Assembly (NCBI GenBank): GCA_036925085.1 | Contig: JAUPFP010000197.1 | Location: 1-64,000 of the forward strand | Reading direction: 5' to 3' | Origin: Brachycybe producta | Taxonomy: Eukaryota > Arthropoda > Diplopoda > Playtdesmida > Andrognathidae | DNA: 64,000 nt | In this document: piece by piece, positions 38,809 to 52,500 of the stretch | Numbering within the stretch: position 1 is the stretch's first letter | Layout of the letters: each line of letters starts with the position of its first letter | Program-made: the position numbers and the translations under genes | Notes under the pieces: generated by a model | What the model saw: only the letters and a program-made list of their open reading frames with translations | Told to the model about the DNA's origin: nothing | Databases searched by the model: none

Positions 38809-41800
38809 GGACGTTTAAGGTTGAACATTTAAGGTTGAACGTTTAAGGTTGGACGTTTAAGGTTGAACGTTTAAGGTTGGACGTTTAAGGTTGGACGTTT
38901 AAGGTTGAACGTTTAAGGTTGAACAATTAAGGTTGAACGTTTAAGGTTGAACATTTAAGGTTGAATGTTTAGGTTGAACATTTAAGGTTGGTACGTTTAA
39001 GGTTTGAACGTTTAAAGTTGAACGTTTAAGGTTGAACGTTTAAGATTGAACATTTAAGGGTTGAACATTTAAGGTTGAATGTTTAGGTTGAACATTTAAG
39101 GTTGGTACGTTTAAGGTTGAACGTTTAAGGTTGAACGTTTAAGGTTGAACGTTTAAGATTGAATGTTTAAGGTTGAACCTTAAAGGTTGGACGTTTAAGG
39201 TTGGACGTTTAAGGTTTGGACGTTTAAGGTTGGACGTTTAAGGTTGGACGTTTAAAGTTGGACGTTTAAGGTTGGACGTTTAAGTTTGGACGTTTAAGGT
39301 TGGACGTTTTAAGGTTGGACGTTTAAGGTTGGACGTTTAAGGTTGGACGTTTAAGGTTGAACGTTTAAGGTTGAACGTTTAAGGGTGAACGTTTAAGGTT
39401 GAACGTTTAAGGTTGAACGTTTAAGGTTGAACATTTAAGGTTGAACGTTTAAGGTTTTACGTTTAAGGTTGATCGTTTCAGGTTGAACGTTTAAGGTTGA
39501 ACGTTTAAGGTTGAACGTTTTAGATTGGACGTTTAAGGTTGAACGTTTAAGGTTGGACGTTTAAGGTTGGACGTTTAAGGTTGGACGTTTAAGGTTGGAC
39601 GTTTAAGGTTTCATGTTTAAGGTTTCACGTTTAAGGTTTCACGTTTAAGGTTGGACGTTTAAGATTTCACGTTTAAGGTTTCACGTTTAAGGTTGAACGT
39701 TTAAGGTTGAACGTTTAAGGTTTCACGTTTAAGTTTGAACGTTTATGGTTGAACGTTTAAGGTTTCACGTTTAAGGTGGAACATTTACGGTTGAACGTTT
39801 AAGGGTTGGACGTTTAAGGTTGGACGTTTAAGGTTGGATGTTTAAGGTTGGACGTTTAAGGTTGAACGTTTAAGGTTTCATGTTTAAAGTTTTACGTTTA
39901 AGGTTGAACGTTTAAGGTTGAACGTTTAAGGTTGAACATATAAGGTTGAACTTTTTAAGGTTGAACATTTAAGGTTGGACGTTTAAGGTTGGACGTTTAA
40001 GGTTGGACGTTTAAGGTTGAACATTTAAGGTTGAACGTTTAAGGTTGAACATTTAAGGTTGAACGTTTAAGGTTGAACGTTTAAGGTTGAACGTTTAAGG
40101 TTGAACGTTTAAGGTTGAACATTTAAGGTTGAACATTTAAGGTTGAACGTTTAAGGTTGGACGTTTAAGGTTGAACGTTTAAGGTTGGACGGTTTAAGGT
40201 TGGACGTTTAAGGTTGAATGTTTAAGGTTGAACGTTTAAGGGTTGAACATTTAAGGTTGAACGTTTAAGGTTGAACTTTTAAGGTTGAATGTTTAGGTTG
40301 AAACATTTAAGGTTGGTACGTTTAAGGTTGAACGTTTAGGTTGAACGTTTAAGGTTGAACGTTTAAGATTGAACGTTTAAGGTTGAACATTTTAAGGTGG
40401 AAGTTTTAGGTTGAACATTTAAGGTTGGTACGTTTAAGGTTGAACGTTTAAGGTTGAACGTTTAAGGTTGAACGTTTAAGATTGAACGTTTAGGTTGAAC
40501 GTTAAAGGTTGGACGTTTAAGGTTGGATGTTTAAGGTTGGACGTTTAAGGTTGGACGTTTAAGGTTGGACGTTTAAGGTTGGACGTTTAAGGTTGGATGT
40601 TTAAGGTTGAACGTTTAAGGTTGAACGTTTAAGGGTGAACGTATAAGGTTGAACGTTTAAGGTTGAACGTTTAAGGGTGAATGTTTAGGTTGAACATTTA
40701 AGGTTGGTACGTTTAAGGTTGAACGTTTAAGGTTTGAACATTTAAGGGTGAACGTTTAAGACTGAACGTTTAAGGTTGAACGTTAAAGGTAAGGTTGAAC
40801 GTTAAAGGTTGACGTTTAAGGTTGGACGTTTAAGGTTGGACTTTAAGGTTGGACGTTTAAGGTTGGACGGTTAAGGTTGATCGTTTAAGGTTGAACGTTT
40901 AAGGGTGAACATTAAGGTGAACGTTTAAGGTTGAACGTTTAAGGTTCCATGTTTAAAGTTTCACGTTTAAGATTGAACGTTTAAGGTTGAACGTTAAAGG
41001 TTGGACGTTTAAGGTTGGATGTTTAAGGTTGGACGTTTAAGGTTGGACGTTTAAGGTTGGATGTTTAAGGTTGAACGTTTAAGGTTGAACGTTTAAGGGT
41101 GAACGTATAAGGTTGAACGTTTAAGGTGAACGTTTAAGGGTGAATGTTTAGGTTGAACATTTAAGGTTGGTACGTTTAAGGTTGAACGTTTAAGGTTGAA
41201 CATTTAAGGTTGAACGTTTAAGGTTGAACGTTAAGACTGAACGTTTAGGTTGAACGTTAAAGGTTGGATGTTTAAGGTTGGACGTTTAAGGTTGGATGTT
41301 TAAGGTTGAACGTTTAAGGTTGAACGTTTAAGGTTGAACGTTAAGGTTGAACATTTAGGTTGAAGGTTTAGGTTGAACGTTTAAGGTTGGTAAGTCTAAG
41401 GTTGAACGTCTAAGGTTGAACGTTTAAGGTTGAACGTTTAAGGTTGAACATTTAAGGTTGAACGTTTAAGGTTGAACGTTTAAGGTTGAACGTTTAAGGT
41501 TGAACGTTTAAGGTTGAACGTTTAAGTTGAACGTTTAAGGTTGGACATTTAAGGTTTGACGTTTAAGGTTGGACGTTTAAGGTTGGACATTTAAGGTTGG
41601 ACGTTTAATGTTGCACGTTTAAGGTTGGACGTTTTAGGTTGGACGTTTAAGGTTGAACGTTTAAGGTTGAACGTTTAAGGGTGAACGTTTTAAGGTTGAA
41701 CGTTTAAGGTGGAACGTTTAAGGTTGAACGTTTAAGGGTGAACGTTTAAGGTTGAACGTTTAAGGTTGAACATTTAAGGTTGAACGTTTAAGGTTTCATG

Positions 41801-42620
41801 TTTAAAGTTTCACGTTTAAGATTGAACGTTTAAAGTTTTACGTTTAAGGTTGAACGTTTCAGGTTGAACGTTTAAGGTTGAACGTTTAAGGTTGAACGTT
41901 TAAGATTGGACATTTAAGGTTGAACGTTTAAGGTTGGACGTTAAGGTTGGACGTTTAAGGTTTCACGTTTAAGGTTGAACGTTTAAGGTTGAACGTTTAA
42001 GGTTGAACGTTTAAGGTTTCACGTTTAAGGTTTCACGTTTAAGGTTGAACGTTTAAGGTTGAACGTTTAAGGTTGAACGTTTAAGGTTTCACGTTTAAGT
42101 ATGAACGTTTAAGGTTGAACGTTTAAGGTTTCACGTTTAAGGTGGAACATTTAAGGTTGAACGTTTAAGGTTGGACGTTTAAGGTTGTACATTTAAGGTT
42201 GGATGTTTAAGGTTGGACGTTTAAGGTTGGACGTTTAAGGTTGAACGTTTAAGGTTGAACGTTTAAGGGTGAACGTTTAAGATTGAACGTTAAGGTTGAA
42301 CGTTAAAGGTTGGACGTTTAAGGTTGGATGTTAAGGTTGGACGTTTAAGGTTGGACGTTTAAGGTTGGACGTTTAAGGTTGGACGTTTAAGGTTGGATGT
42401 TTAAGGTTGAACGTTTAAGGTTGAACGTTTAAGGGTGAACGTATAAGGTTGAACGTTTAAGGTTGAACGTTTAAGGGTGAATGTTTAGGTTGAACATTTA
42501 AGGTTGGTACGTTTAAGGTTGAACGTTAAGGTTGAACATTTAAGGTTGAACGTTTAAGACTGAACGTTTAAAGTTGAACGTTAAAGGTTGGACGTTTAAG
42601 GTTGGACGTTTAAGGTTGGA
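38809..42620 (+). repeat. About 3.81-kb tandem higher-order repeat, copy 2, indel-rich
   Basis: Same variant order as the preceding block, but with nearly thirty one- or few-base length errors. Extra bases come first: TTTGAACG at 39,003, GGGTTG near 39,058 and 39,803, TTTTAAG near 39,307, ACTTTTTAAG near 39,952, GAAACATT near 40,300. Then mostly losses: TTTAGGTTG near 40,336 and 40,489, a 5-base GTAAG fragment near 40,790, and GTTAAGG near 41,339, 41,940, 42,288, 42,330 and 42,523. Most sit in homopolymer runs. This is either degeneration of one copy or unpolished consensus sequence. Confidence 0.85.
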
Positions 42621-43453
42621 CGTTTAAGGTTGGATGTTTAAGGTTGAACGTTTAAGGTTGAACGTTTAAGGTTGAACGTTTAAGGTTGAACATTTAAGGT
42701 TGAAGGTTTAGGTTGAACGTTTAAGGTTGGTACGTTTAAGGTTGAACGTTTAAGGGTGAACGTATAAGGTTGAACGTTTAAGGTTGAACGTTTAAGGGTG
42801 AATGTTTAGGTTGAACATTTAAGGTTGGTACGTTTAAGGTTGAACGTTTAAGGTTGAACATTTAAGGTTGAACGTTTAAGGTTGAACGTTTAAGACTGAA
42901 CGTTTAAGGTTGAACGTTAAAGGTTGGACGTTTAAGGTTGGACGTTTAAGGTTGGACGTTTAAGGTTGGACGTTTAAGGTTGAACGTTTAAGGTTGAACG
43001 TTTAAGGTTGAACGTTTAAGGTTGAACATTTAAGGTTGAAGGTTTAGGTTGAACGTTTAAGGTTGGTACGTTTAAGGTTGAACGTCTAAGGTTGAACGTT
43101 TAAGGTTGAACATTTAAGGTTGAACGTTTAAGGTTGAACGTTTAAGGTTGAAAGTTTAAGGTTGAACGTTTAAGGTTGAACGTTTAAGGTTGAACGTTTA
43201 AGGTCGGACGTTTAAGGTTTGACGTTTAAGGTTGGACATTTAAGGTTGGACATTTAAGGTTGGACGTTTAATGTTGCACGTTTAAGGTTGGACGTTTTAG
43301 GTTGGACGTTTAAGGTTGAACGTTTAAGGTTGAACGTTTAAGGGTGAACGTTTAAGGTTGAACGTTTAAGGTTGAACGTTTAAGGTTGAACGTTTAAGGG
43401 TGAATGTTTAAGGTTGAACGTTTAAGGTTGAACATTTAAGGTTGAACGTTTAA

Positions 43454-46400
43454 GGTTTCATGTTTAAAGTTTCACGTTTAAGATTGAACGTTTAAAGTTT
43501 TACGTTTAAGGTTGAACGTTTCAGGTTGAACGTTTAAGGTTGAACGTTTAAGGTTCAACGTTTAAGATTGGACGTTTAAGGTTGAACGTTTAAGGTTGGA
43601 CGTTTAAGGTTGGACGTTTAAGGTTGGACGTTTAAGGTTGGACGTTTAAGGTTTCACGTTTAAGGTTTCACGTTTAAGGTTTCACGTTTAAGGTTGAACG
43701 TTTAAGGTTGAACGTTTAAGGTTGAACGTTTAAAGTTTTACGTTTAAGGTTGAACGTTTAAGGTTGAACATTTAAGGTTGAACTTTTAAGGTTGAACATT
43801 TAAGGTTGGACGTTTAAGGTTGGACGTTTAAGGTTGGCCGTTTAAGGTTGAACATTTAAGGTTGAACATTTAAGGTTGAACATTTAAGGTTGAACGTTTA
43901 AGGTTGAACGTTTAAGGTTGAACGTTTAAGGTTGAACATTTAAGGTTGGACGTTTAAGGTTGGACGTTTAAGGTTGGACGTTTACGGTTGAACATTTAAG
44001 GTTGAACGTTTAAGGTTGGACGTTTAAGGTTGAACGTTTAAGGTTGGACATTTAAGGTTGGACGTTTAAGGTTTCACGTTTAAAGTTTTACGTTTAAGGT
44101 TGAACGTTTAAGGTTGAACGTTTAAGGTTGAACGTTTAAGGTTGAACTTTTAAGGTTGAACGTTTAAGGTTGGACGTTTAAGGTTGGACGTTTAAGGTTG
44201 AACATTTAAGGTTGAACGTTTAAGGTTGGACCTTTAAGGTTGAACGTTTAAGGTTGGACGTTTAATGTTGGACGTTTAAGGTTGAACGTTTAAGGTTGAA
44301 CAATTAAGGTTGAACGTTTAAGGTTGAACATTTAAGGTTGAATGTTTAGGTTGAACATTTAAGGTTGGTACGTTTAAGGTTGAACGTTTAAGGTTGAACG
44401 TTTAAGGTTGAACGTTTAAGATTGAACATTTAAGGTTGAACATTTAAGGTTGAATGTTTAGGTTGAACATTTAAGGTTGGTACGTTTAAGGTTGAACGTT
44501 TAAGGTTGAACGTTTAAGGTTGAACGTTTAAGATTGAATGTTTAAGGTTGAACCTTAAAGGTTGGACGTTTAAGGTTGGACGTTTAAGGTTGGACGTTTA
44601 AGGTTGGACGTTTAAGGTTGGACGTTTAAGGTTGGACGTTTAAGGTTGGACGTTTAAGTTTGGACGTTTAAGGTTGGACGTTTAAGGTTGGACGTTTAAG
44701 GTTGGACGTTTAAGGTTGGACGTTTAAGGTTGGACGTTTAAGGTTGGACGTTTAAGGTTGAACGTTTAAGGTTGAATGTTTAAGGGTGAACGTTTAAGGT
44801 TGAACGTTTAAGGTTGAACGTTTAAGGTTGAACGTTTAAGGGTGAATGTTTAGGTTGAACATTTAAGGTTGGTACGTTTAAGGTTGGACGTTTAAGGTTG
44901 GACGTTTAAGGTTGGACGTTTAAGGTTGGACGTTTAAGGTTGGACATTTAAGGTTGGACGTTTAAGGTTGGACGTTTAAGGTTGAACGTTTAAGGGTGAA
45001 CGTTTAAGGTTGAATGTTTAAGGTTGAACGTTTAAGGGTGAATGTTTAGGTTGAACATTTAAGGTTGGTACGTTTAAGGTTGAACGTTTAAGGTTGAACT
45101 TTTAAGGTTGAACGTTTAAGGTTGGACGTTTAAGGTTGGACGTTTAAGGTTGGACATTTAAGGTTGGACGTTTAATGTTGCACGTTTAAGGTTGGACGTT
45201 TAAGGTTGGACGTTTAAGGTTGAACATTTAAGGTTGAACATTTAAGGGTGAACGTTTAAGGTTGAACATTTAAGGTTGAACATTTAAGGTTGAACATTTA
45301 AGGGTGAACGTTTAAGGTTGAACATTTAAGGTTGAACATTTAAGGTTGAACGTTTAAGGTTGAACGTTTTAGATTGGACGTTTAAGGTTGAACGTTTAAG
45401 GTTGGACGTTTAAGGTTGGACGTTTAAGGTTGGACGTTTAAGGTTGGACGTTTAAGGTTTCACGTTTAAGGTTTCACGTTTAAGGTTTCACGTTTAAGGT
45501 TTCACGTTTAAGGTTGGACGTTTAAGATTTCACGTTTAAGGTTTCACGTTTAAGGTTGAACGTTTAAGGTTGAACGTTTAAGGTTTCACGTTTAAGTTTG
45601 AACGTTTATGGTTGAACGTTTAAGGTTTCACGTTTAAGGTGGAACATTTAAGGTTGAACGTTTAAGGTTGGACGTTTAAGGTTGGACGTTTAAGGTTGGA
45701 TGTTTAAGGTTGGATGTTTAAGGTTGAACGTTTAAGGTTGAACGTTTAAGGGTGAACGTTTAAGGTTGAGTGTTTAAGGTTGAACATTTAAGGTTGAACA
45801 TTTAAGGTTGAACGTTTAAGGTTTCATGTTTAAAGTTTTACGTTTAAGGTTGAACGTTTAAGGTTGAACGTTTAAGGTTGAACATTTAAGGTTGAACTTT
45901 TAAGGTTGAACATTTAAGGTTGGGCGTTTAAGGTTGGACGTTTAAGGTTGGACGTTTAAGGTTGAACATTTAAGGTTGAACGTTTCAGGTTGAACATTTA
46001 AGGTTGAACGTTTAAGGTTGAACGTTTAAGGTTGAACGTTTAAGGTTGAACGTTTAAGGTTGAACATTTAAGGTTGAACATTTAAGGTTGAACGTTTAAG
46101 GTTGGACGTTTAAGGTTGAACGTTTAAGGTTGGACGTTTAAGGTTGAATGTTTAAGGTTGAACGTTTAAGGTTGAACATTTAAGGTTGAACGTTTAAGGT
46201 TGAACATTTAAGGTTGAATGTTTAGGTTGAACATTTAAGGTTGGTACGTTTAAGGTTGAACGTTTAAGGTTGAACATTTAAGGTTGAACGTTTAAGGTTG
46301 AACGTTTAAGACTGAACGTTTAAGGTTGAACGTTAAAGGTTGGACGTTTAAGGTTGAACGTTTAAGGTTGAACGTTTAAGGTTGAACGTTTAAGATTGAA

Positions 46401-46836
46401 CGTTTAAGGTTGAACGTTAAAGGTTGGACGTTTAAGGTTGGATGTTTAAGGTTGGACGTTTAAGGTTGGACGTTTAAGGTTGGACGTTTAAGGTTGGACG
46501 TTTAAGGTTGGATGTTTAAGGTTGAACGTTTAAGGTTGAACGTTTAAGGGTGAACGTATAAGGTTGAACGTTTAAGGTTGAACGTTTAAGGGTGAATGTT
46601 TAGGTTGAACATTTAAGGTTGGTACGTTTAAGGTTGAACGTTTAAGGTTGAACATTTAAGGTTGAACGTTTAAGGTTGAACGTTTAAGACTGAACGTTTA
46701 AGGTTGAACGTTAAAGGTTGGACGTTTAAGGTTGGACGTTTCAGGTTGGACGTTTCAGGTTGGACGTTTAAGGTTGGACGTTTAAGGTTGGACTTTTAAG
46801 GTTGGACGTTTAAGGTTGGACGGTTAAGGTTGATCG
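43454..46836 (+). repeat. Dispersed higher-order block B, copy 2
   Basis: Partner of the block at 14.4-18.2 kb. Variant order is kept over more than 3 kb with only whole-unit length changes, including the run of GTTTCAC units near 45,460-45,550 and the AACATT-rich stretch near 45,230-45,350. About 336 bp present in copy 1 near its left end are missing here. Confidence 0.85.
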
Positions 46837-49244
46837 TTTAAGGTTGAACGTTTAAGGGTGAACATTTAAGGTTGAACGTTTAAGGTTGAACGTTTAAGGT
46901 TCCATGTTTAAAGTTTCACGTTTAAGATTGAACGTTTAAAGTTTTACGTTTAAGGTTGAACGTTTAAGGTTGAATGTTTAAGGTTGAACGTTTAAGGTTG
47001 AACGTTTAAGGTTGAACTTTTAAGGTTCAACGTTTAAGGTTGAACATTTAAGGTTGAAGGTTTAGGTTGAACGTTTAAGGTTGGTACGTTTAAGGTTGAA
47101 CGTTTAAGGTTGAACGTTTAAGGTTGAACGTTTAAGGTTGAACGTTTAAGGTTGAACGTTTAAGGTTGAACGTTTAAGGTTGAACGTTTAAGGTTGAACG
47201 TTTAAGGTTGAACGTTTAAGGTTGAACGTTTAAGGTTGAACGTTTAAGGTTGAACGTTTAAGGTTGGACGTTTAAGGTTTGACGTTTAAGGTTGGACGTT
47301 TAAGGTTGGACATTTAAGGTTGGACGTTTAATGTTGCACGTTTAAGGTTGGACGTTTAAGGTTGGACGTTTAAGGTTGAACGTTTAAGGTTGAACGTTTA
47401 AGGGTGAACGTTTAAGGTTGAACGTTTAAGGTTGAACGTTTAAGGTTGAACGTTTAAGGGTGAACGATTAAGGTTGAACGTTTAAGGTTGAACATTTAAG
47501 GTTGAACGTTTAAGGTTTCATGTTTAAAGTTTCACGTTTAAGATTGAACGTTTAAAGTTTTACGTTTAAGGTTGAACGTTTCAGGTTGAACGTTTAAGGT
47601 TGAACGTTTAAGGTTCAACGTTTAAGATTGGACGTTTAAGGTTGAACGTTTAAGGTTGGACGTTTAAGGTAGGACGTTTAAGGTTGGACGTTTAAGGTTG
47701 GACGTTTAAGGTTGGACGTTTAAGGTTTCACGTTTAAGGTTTCACGTTTAAGGTTGAACGTTTAAGGTTTCACGTTTAAGGTTTCACGTTTAAGGTTTCA
47801 CGTTTAAGGTTGAACGTTTAAGGTTGAACGTTTAAGGTTTCACGTTTAAGGTGGAACATTTAAGGTTGAACGTTTAAGGTTGGACGTTTAAGGTTGGACA
47901 TTTAAGGTTGGATGTTTAAGGTTGGACGATTAAGGTTGGACGTTTAATTTTGAACGTTTAAGGTTGAACGTTTAAGGGTGAACGTTTAAGGTTGAACGTT
48001 TAAGGTTGAACGTTTAAGGTTGAACATTTAAGGTTGAACATTTAAGGTTGAACGTTTAAGGTTTCATGTTTAAAGTTTTACGTTTAAGGTTGAACGTTTA
48101 AGGTTGAACGTTTAAGGTTGAACGTTTAAGGTTTCACGTTTAAGGTTTCACGTTTAAGGTTGAACGTTTAAGGTTGAACGTTTAAGGTTTCACGTTTAAG
48201 GTGGAACATTTAAGGTTGAACGTTTAAGGTTGGACGTTTAAGGTTGGACATTTAAGGTTGGATGTTTAAGGTTGGACGTTTAAGGTTGGACGTTTAAGGT
48301 TGAACGTTTAAGGTTGAACGTTTAAGGGTGAACGTTTAAGGTTGAACGTTTAAGGTTGAACGTTTAAGGTTGAACATTTAAGGTTGGACGTTTAAGGTTG
48401 GACGTTTACGGTTGAACATTTAAGGTTGAACGTTTAAGGTTGGACGTTTAAGGTTGAACGTTTAAGGTTGGACGTTTAAGGTTGAACTTTTAAGGTTGAA
48501 CGTTTAAGGTTGGACGTTTAAGGTTGGACGTTTAAGGTTGAACGTTTAAGGTTGAACGTTTAAGGTTGGACGTTTAAGGTTGAACGTTTAAGGTTGGACG
48601 TTTAAGGTTGGACGTTTAAGGTTGAACGTTTAAGGTTGAACAATTAAGGTTGAACGTTTAAGGTTGAACATTTAAGGTTGAATGTTTAGGTTGAACATTT
48701 AAGGTTGGTACGTTTAAGGTTGAACGTTTAAGGTTGAACGTTAAAGGTTGGACGTTTAAGGTTGGATGTTTAAGGTTGGACGTTTAAGGTTGGACGTTTA
48801 AGGTTGGACGTTTAAGGTTGTACGTTTAAGGTTGGATGTTTAAGGTTGAACGTTTAAGGTTGAACGGTTAATGGTGAACATATAAGGTTGAACGTTTAAG
48901 GTTGAATGTTTAAGGGTGAATGTTTAGGTTGAACATTTAAGGTTGGTACGTTTAAGGTTGAACGTTTAAGGTTGAACATTTAAGGTTGAACGTTTAAGGT
49001 TGAACGTTTAAGACTGAACGTTTAAGGTTGAACGTTAAAGGTTGGACGTTTAAGGTTGGACGTTTAAGGTTGGACGTTTAAGGTTGGACGTTTAAGGTTG
49101 GACGTTTAAGGTTGGACGGTTAAGGTTGATCGTTTAAGGTTGAACGTTTAAGGGTGAACATTTAAGGTTGAACGTTTAAGGTTGAACGTTTAAGGTTCCA
49201 TGTTTAAAGTTTCACGTTTAAGATTGAACGTTTAAAGTTTTACG

Positions 49245-49580
49245 TTAAGGTTGAACGTTTAAGGTTGAATGTTTAAGGTTGAACGTTTAAGGTTGAACGT
49301 TTAAGGTTGAACTTTTAAGGTTCAACGTTTAAGGTTGAACATATAAGGTTGAAGGTTTAGGTTGAACGTTTTAAGGTTGGTACGTTTAAGGTTGAACATT
49401 TAAGGTTGAACGTTTAAGGTTGAACGTTTAAGGTTGAACGTTTAAGGTTGAACGTTTAAGGTTGAACGTTTAAGGTTGAACGTTTAAGGTTGAACGTTTA
49501 AGGTTGAACGTTTAAGGTTGAACGTTTAAGGTTGGACGTTTAATGTTTGACGTTTAAGTTGGACGTTTAAGGTTGGGACA
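49245..49580 (+). repeat. Small indel cluster in the 14-bp array
   Basis: A second, smaller concentration of out-of-length units: ACGTTAAGG near 49,244, AACGTTTTAAGG near 49,366, TTTAAGTTGG near 49,554 and GGGACATT near 49,575. The flanking units are regular. The error types are the same homopolymer changes seen at 38.8-42.6 kb. Confidence 0.6.
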
Positions 49581-52500
49581 TTTAAGGTTGGACGTTTAAT
49601 GTTGCACGTTTAAGGTTGGACGTTTAAGGTTGGACGTTTAAGGTTGAACGTTTAAGGTTGAACGTTTAAGGGTGAACGTTTAAGGTTGAACATTTAAGGT
49701 TGAACGTTTAAGGTTGAACGTTTAAGGGTGAACGTTTAAGGTTGAACGTTTAAGGTTGAACATTTAAGGTTGAACGTTTAAAGTTTCATGTTTAAAGTTT
49801 CACGTTTAAGATTGAACGTTTAAAGTTTTACGTTTAAGGTTGAACGTTTCAGGTTGAACGTTTAAGGTTGAACGTTTAAGGTTGAACGTTTAAGATTGGA
49901 CGTTTAAGGTTGGACGTTTAAGGTTGGACGTTTAAGGTTGGACGTTTAAGGTTGGACGTTTAAGGTTGGACGTTTAAGGTTGGACGTTTAAGGTTGGACG
50001 TTTAAGGTTTCACGTTTAAGGTTTCACGTTTAAGGTTAAACGTTTAAGGTTGAACGTTTAAGGTTTCACGTTTAAGGTTGAACGTTTAAGGTTGAACGTT
50101 TAAGGTTGAACGTTTAAGGTTTCACTTTTAAGTTGGAACATTTAAGGTTGAACGTTTAAGGTAGGACGTTTAAGGTTGGACATTTAAGGTTGGATGTTTA
50201 AGGTTGGACGTTTAAGGTTGGACGTTTAAGGTTGAACGTTTAAGGTTGAACGTTTAAGGGTGAACGTTTAAGGTTGAACGTTTAAGGTTGAACGTTTAAG
50301 GTTGAACATTTAAGGTTGAACGTTTAAGGTTTCATGTTTAAAGTTTTATGTTTAAGGTTGAACGTTTAAGGTTGAACGTTTAAGGTTGAACGTTTAAGGT
50401 TGAACATTTAAGGTTGAACTTTTAAGGTTGAACATTTAAGGTTGGACGTTTAAGGTTGGACGTTTAAGGTTGAACATTTAAGGTTGAACGTTTAAGGTTG
50501 AACATTTAAGGTTGAACGTTTAAGGTTGAACGTTTAAGGTTGAACATTTAAGGTTGGACGTTTAAGGTTGGACGTTTAAGGTTGGACGTTTACGGTTGAA
50601 CATTTAAGGTTGAACGTTTAAGGTTGGACGTTTAAGGTTGAACGTTTAAGGTTGGACGTTTAAGGTTTCATGTTTAAAGTTTTACGTTTAAGGTTGAACG
50701 TTTAAGGTTGAACGTTTAAGGTTGAACGTTTAAGGTTGAACTTTTAAGGTTGAACGTTTAAGGTTGGACGTTTAAGGTTGGACGTTTAAGGTTGAACGTT
50801 TAAGGTTGAACGTTTAAGGTTGGACGTTTAAGGTTGAACGTTTAAGGTTGGACGTTTAAGGTTGGACGTTTAAGGTTGAACGTTTAAGGTTGAACAATTA
50901 AGGTTGAACGTTTAAGGTTGAACATTTAAGGTTGAATGTTTAGGTTGAACATTTAAGGTTGGTACGTTTAAGGTTGAACGTTTAAGGTTGAACGTTTAAG
51001 GTTGAACGTTTAAGATTGAACATTTAAGGTTGAACATTTAAGGTTGAATGTTTAGGTTGAACATTTAAGGTTGGTACGTTTAAGGTTGAACGTTTAAGGT
51101 TGAACGTTTAAGGTTGAACGTTTAAGGTTGAACGTTTAAGATTGAATGTTTAAGGTTGAACGTTAAAGGTTGGACGTTTAAGGTTGGACGTTTAAGGTTG
51201 GACGTTTAAGGTTGGACGTTTAAGGTTGGACGTTTAAGGTTGGACGTTTAAGGTTGGACGTTTAAGGTTGGACGTTTAAGGTTGGACGTTTAAGGTTGGA
51301 CATTTAAGGTTGTACGTTTAATGTTGGACGTTTAAGGTTGGACGTTTAAGGTTGGAAGTTTAATTTTGAACGTTTAAGGTTGAATGTTTATTTTGAACAT
51401 TTAAGGTTGGTACGTTTAAGGTTGAACGTTTAAGGTTGAACGTTTAAGGTTGGACGTTTAAGGTTGGACATTTAAGGTTGGACGTTTAAGGTTGGACGTT
51501 TAAGGTTGGACGTTTAAGGTTGGACGTTTAAGGTTGGACATTTAAGGTTGTACGTTTAATGTTGGACGTTTAAGGTTGGACGTTTAAGGTTGGAAGTTTA
51601 AGGTTGAACGTTTAAGGTTGAACGTTTAAGGTTGAACGTTTAAGGGTGAACATTTAAGGTTGAACGTTTAAGGTTGAACGTTTAAGGTTGAACGTTTAAG
51701 GGTGAACGTTTAATGTTGAACGTTTAAGGTTGAACATTTAAGGTTGAACGTTTAAGGTTTCATGTTTAAAGTTTCACGTTTAAGATTGAACTTTTAAAGT
51801 TTTACGTTTAAGGTTGAACGTTTCAGGTTGAACGTTTAAGGTTAAACGTTTAAGGTTGAACGTTTAAGATTGGACGTTTAAGGTTGAACATTTAAGGTTG
51901 GACGTTTAAGGTTGGATGTTTAAGGTTGGACGTTTAAATTTGGATGTTTAAGGTTTCACGTTTAAGGTTTCAAGTTTAAGGTTGAACATTTAAGGTTGAA
52001 CGTTTAAGGTTTCACATTTAAGGTTTCACGTTTAAGGTTTCACGTTTAAGATTGAACGTTTAAAGTTTTACGTTTAAGGTTGAACGTTTAAGGTTGAACG
52101 TTTAAGGTTGAACGTTTAAGGTTGGACGTTTAAGGTTGTACATTTAAGGTTGGATGTTTAAGGTTGGACGTTTAAGGTTGGACGTTTAAGGTTGAACGTT
52201 TAAGGTTGAACGTTTAAGGGTGAACGTTTAAGGTTGAACGTTTAAGGTTGAACGTTTAAGGTTGAACATTTAAGGTTGAACGTTTAAGGTTTCATGTTTA
52301 AAGTTTTACGTTTAAGGTTGAACGTTTAAGGTTGAACGTTTAAGGTTGAACATTTAAGGTTGAACTTTTAAGGTTGAACATTTAAGGTTGGACGTTTAAG
52401 GTTGGACGTTTAAGGTTGGCCGTTTAAGGTTGAACATTTAAGGTTGAACATTTAAGGTTGAACATTTAAGGTTGAACGTTTAAGGTTGAACGTTTAAGGT

